Origin: Micractinium sp. NFX-FRZ
Lineage: Eukaryota; Chlorophyta; Trebouxiophyceae; Chlorellales; Chlorellaceae
Direction: 5' to 3'
Assembly (NCBI GenBank): GCA_029339195.1
Contig: JAPTJF010000510.1
Span: forward strand, 1-42,779
DNA: 42,779 nucleotides
The position numbers and the translations under genes were made by a program. Shown in pieces: positions 41,700 through 42,779 of the stretch. Numbering within the stretch: the first letter of the stretch is position 1; every line of letters starts with the position of its first letter. A model generated the notes under the pieces. It was given only the letters and a program-made list of their open reading frames with translations, was not told where the DNA came from and ran no database searches.

Positions 41700-42779
41700 A
41701 CGAGCATGCGACAAGAGGAAGGTCACAGCAGGCGGCGCAGGTGTGCTCGGAGTGGTAGAGCTCCTCACAATTGGACCAGCTGGTGAGGTTGATGTACGAG
41801 ACCCTGCGCTTGTGCTGGCGCACGGGCCACACCCCTGAGTCATGGCTTCACAGTACCACCTTATTGTTTCTGAAACGCCCCCCTGCTAGCTCCCCAGGTA
41901 ACTATAGGCCCATTGCCATCCACAAGACGTTCCTCAAGCTATACACCCGGCTGGTGGCCCAGGTGATGTCGGACTATGCTGAGCAGCATGGCATCTTTAC
42001 CCATGCGCAGGAGGGCTTCCGGCCTAGAAGGGGCACCAAAAACATGCTGCAATATTTTACATTAGTCCTTGAGGATGCTCGTGCTAGCAAGCAAAATTTG
42101 TTCGTGCTCAAACTAGATTGGAAGCAAGCTTTTAACTCCCTCGAGCACAACAGACTGTATGCAGTGATGCGTCGCCTGGGCTTCCCGGGGGATGCTGTGT
42201 CTGCGGTTACCAGTATCTATGCAGGCGCACGCACGACGATCCAGACGCCTCATGGTCCCACGGAGCCCATCGACATCAGGCGCGGGGTGATACAGGGTGA
42301 CACCTTGTCCCCATTACTCTTTATTGTCATGCTTGAGCCGTTGTTGCGGTGGCTGGAACATGGTGGGCGTGGGTATGAATTGCAATCTGTCCGGGAGCAT
42401 CGGGAGCACGGGTATGTGCCGCCACACCATGGTCGGGCAGCCAGTGGTGGGTACGCGGATGATGCTGTGGTGATGGCGGGCGATGCGGCATCGCTGCAGA
42501 TTCAATGTGACAAGGTTGGGCTGTTTAGTGCTTGGAGTGGTCTCTACCTCAATGCCCCTAAGTGTGAGGCGTCGGCCATACTGCATGCTAATGCAGCCCC
42601 GACTGCTCCTGCCTCAGTGCGCGCGGCCTTGCGGGACCTACGCGTATGTGGCGAGGCTCCTAAGCTGGTGATGCCCACGGCGCCCTTCAAGTACCTTGGA
42701 GTGACGTTCACCCTGTCCCTCAACTGGCGCCACCAGCGGGCATTGACACGTGAGCTCTTGGAAGGGAAGGTGGCGCAGC
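41700..42779 (+). mobile_element. Non-LTR (LINE) retrotransposon fragment, runs off right edge
   Basis: The reverse-transcriptase region described in the next entry defines it. Coding-like sequence in another frame (41700 to about 41755, containing KVTAGGAGV) resembles the segment that normally precedes RT in algal LINEs, suggesting the element starts near or before 41700 and carries a frameshift. The true 5' boundary is not visible, no endonuclease domain is in view, and the 3' end lies outside the window. Codon use is less GC-biased than in the neighbouring genes. Confidence 0.85.
41759..42779 (+). pseudogene. LINE reverse transcriptase, partial, frame broken upstream
   Basis: About 340 codons read without a stop to the window end. 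Order of RT motifs: LVRLMYETLRLCW, PESWLHSTTLLFLKRPPA, GNYRPIAIHKTFLKLYTRLV (41897 on), HAQEGFRPRRGTKNML, VLKLDWKQAFNSLEH (catalytic Asp at 42116), RRGVIQGDTLSPLLF (about 42278-42320), YADD (42452-42463, catalytic Asp pair), LYLNAPKCEAS and FKYLGVTF. This is a group-II-intron-like RT domain typical of LINEs. An in-frame TAG at 41756 and a shift to another frame before it argue that this copy is broken at its 5' side, although the RT core itself has intact catalytic residues. What follows beyond the window decides whether it is dead. Confidence 0.88.

Noticed and set aside
1..42779. tRNA, rRNA or other structured RNA genes
   Set aside because: I saw no tRNA-like cloverleaf boxes or rRNA signatures on either strand by eye; a covariance search would be needed to exclude small RNAs.

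Overview
This window looks like nuclear DNA from a GC-rich, intron-dense green alga, most likely trebouxiophyte or Chlorella-like. Three things point there. Every gene is cut into short exons (up to 22 in 8 kb) with GT-AG and some GC-AG introns. Several 3' ends carry the TGTAA polyadenylation signal typical of green algae. The gene set is eukaryotic and plant-like: a plant-type myosin, an ER allantoate amidohydrolase, arginyl-tRNA protein transferase, an SNF4-like CBS protein and a KDEL-tagged protein disulfide isomerase. Exon models were built by hand from reading phase, splice sites and family alignment. Most junction sets keep the frame exactly, and the full models each close to a multiple of three.

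Layout, left to right. 77-2134 (-) is the N-terminal part of a myosin motor, running off the left edge. It diverges from 2593-8816 (+), a 15-exon allantoate amidohydrolase. That gene converges with 9707-14840 (-), an 11-exon ATE1 arginyltransferase with a large Gln-rich insert. ATE1 diverges from 15427-20752 (+), a 14-exon four-CBS-domain protein. Then come 21808-23298 (+), a disordered Ser/Pro-rich protein of unknown function with a very long C-rich 3' region; 25561-26278 (+), a small secreted cysteine-rich protein with two knottin-like cysteine clusters; and 26763-34646 (+), a 22-exon P5-like protein disulfide isomerase ending in KDEL. This converges with 34965-41637 (-), a 12-exon, probably plastid-targeted TPR protein with a Gln/Trp-rich low-complexity region. 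The right edge (about 41700-42779, +) is a non-LTR (LINE) reverse transcriptase fragment, head to head with the TPR gene and within about 100 bp of its start codon.

The genes do not form one pathway. They cover cytoskeletal transport, purine-nitrogen salvage (allantoate breakdown in the ER), N-degron protein turnover, energy or nucleotide sensing, oxidative folding in the secretory pathway and a plastid scaffold.

The most unusual signal belongs to no single gene. Many introns contain a degenerate copy of the edge of the neighbouring exon, including its splice site, about 50-140 bp from the real junction. I found clear or likely cases in five genes on both strands. These 'ghost exon edges' suggest recurrent local duplication across exon-intron boundaries. 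Five introns also appear to use GC-AG splice sites.
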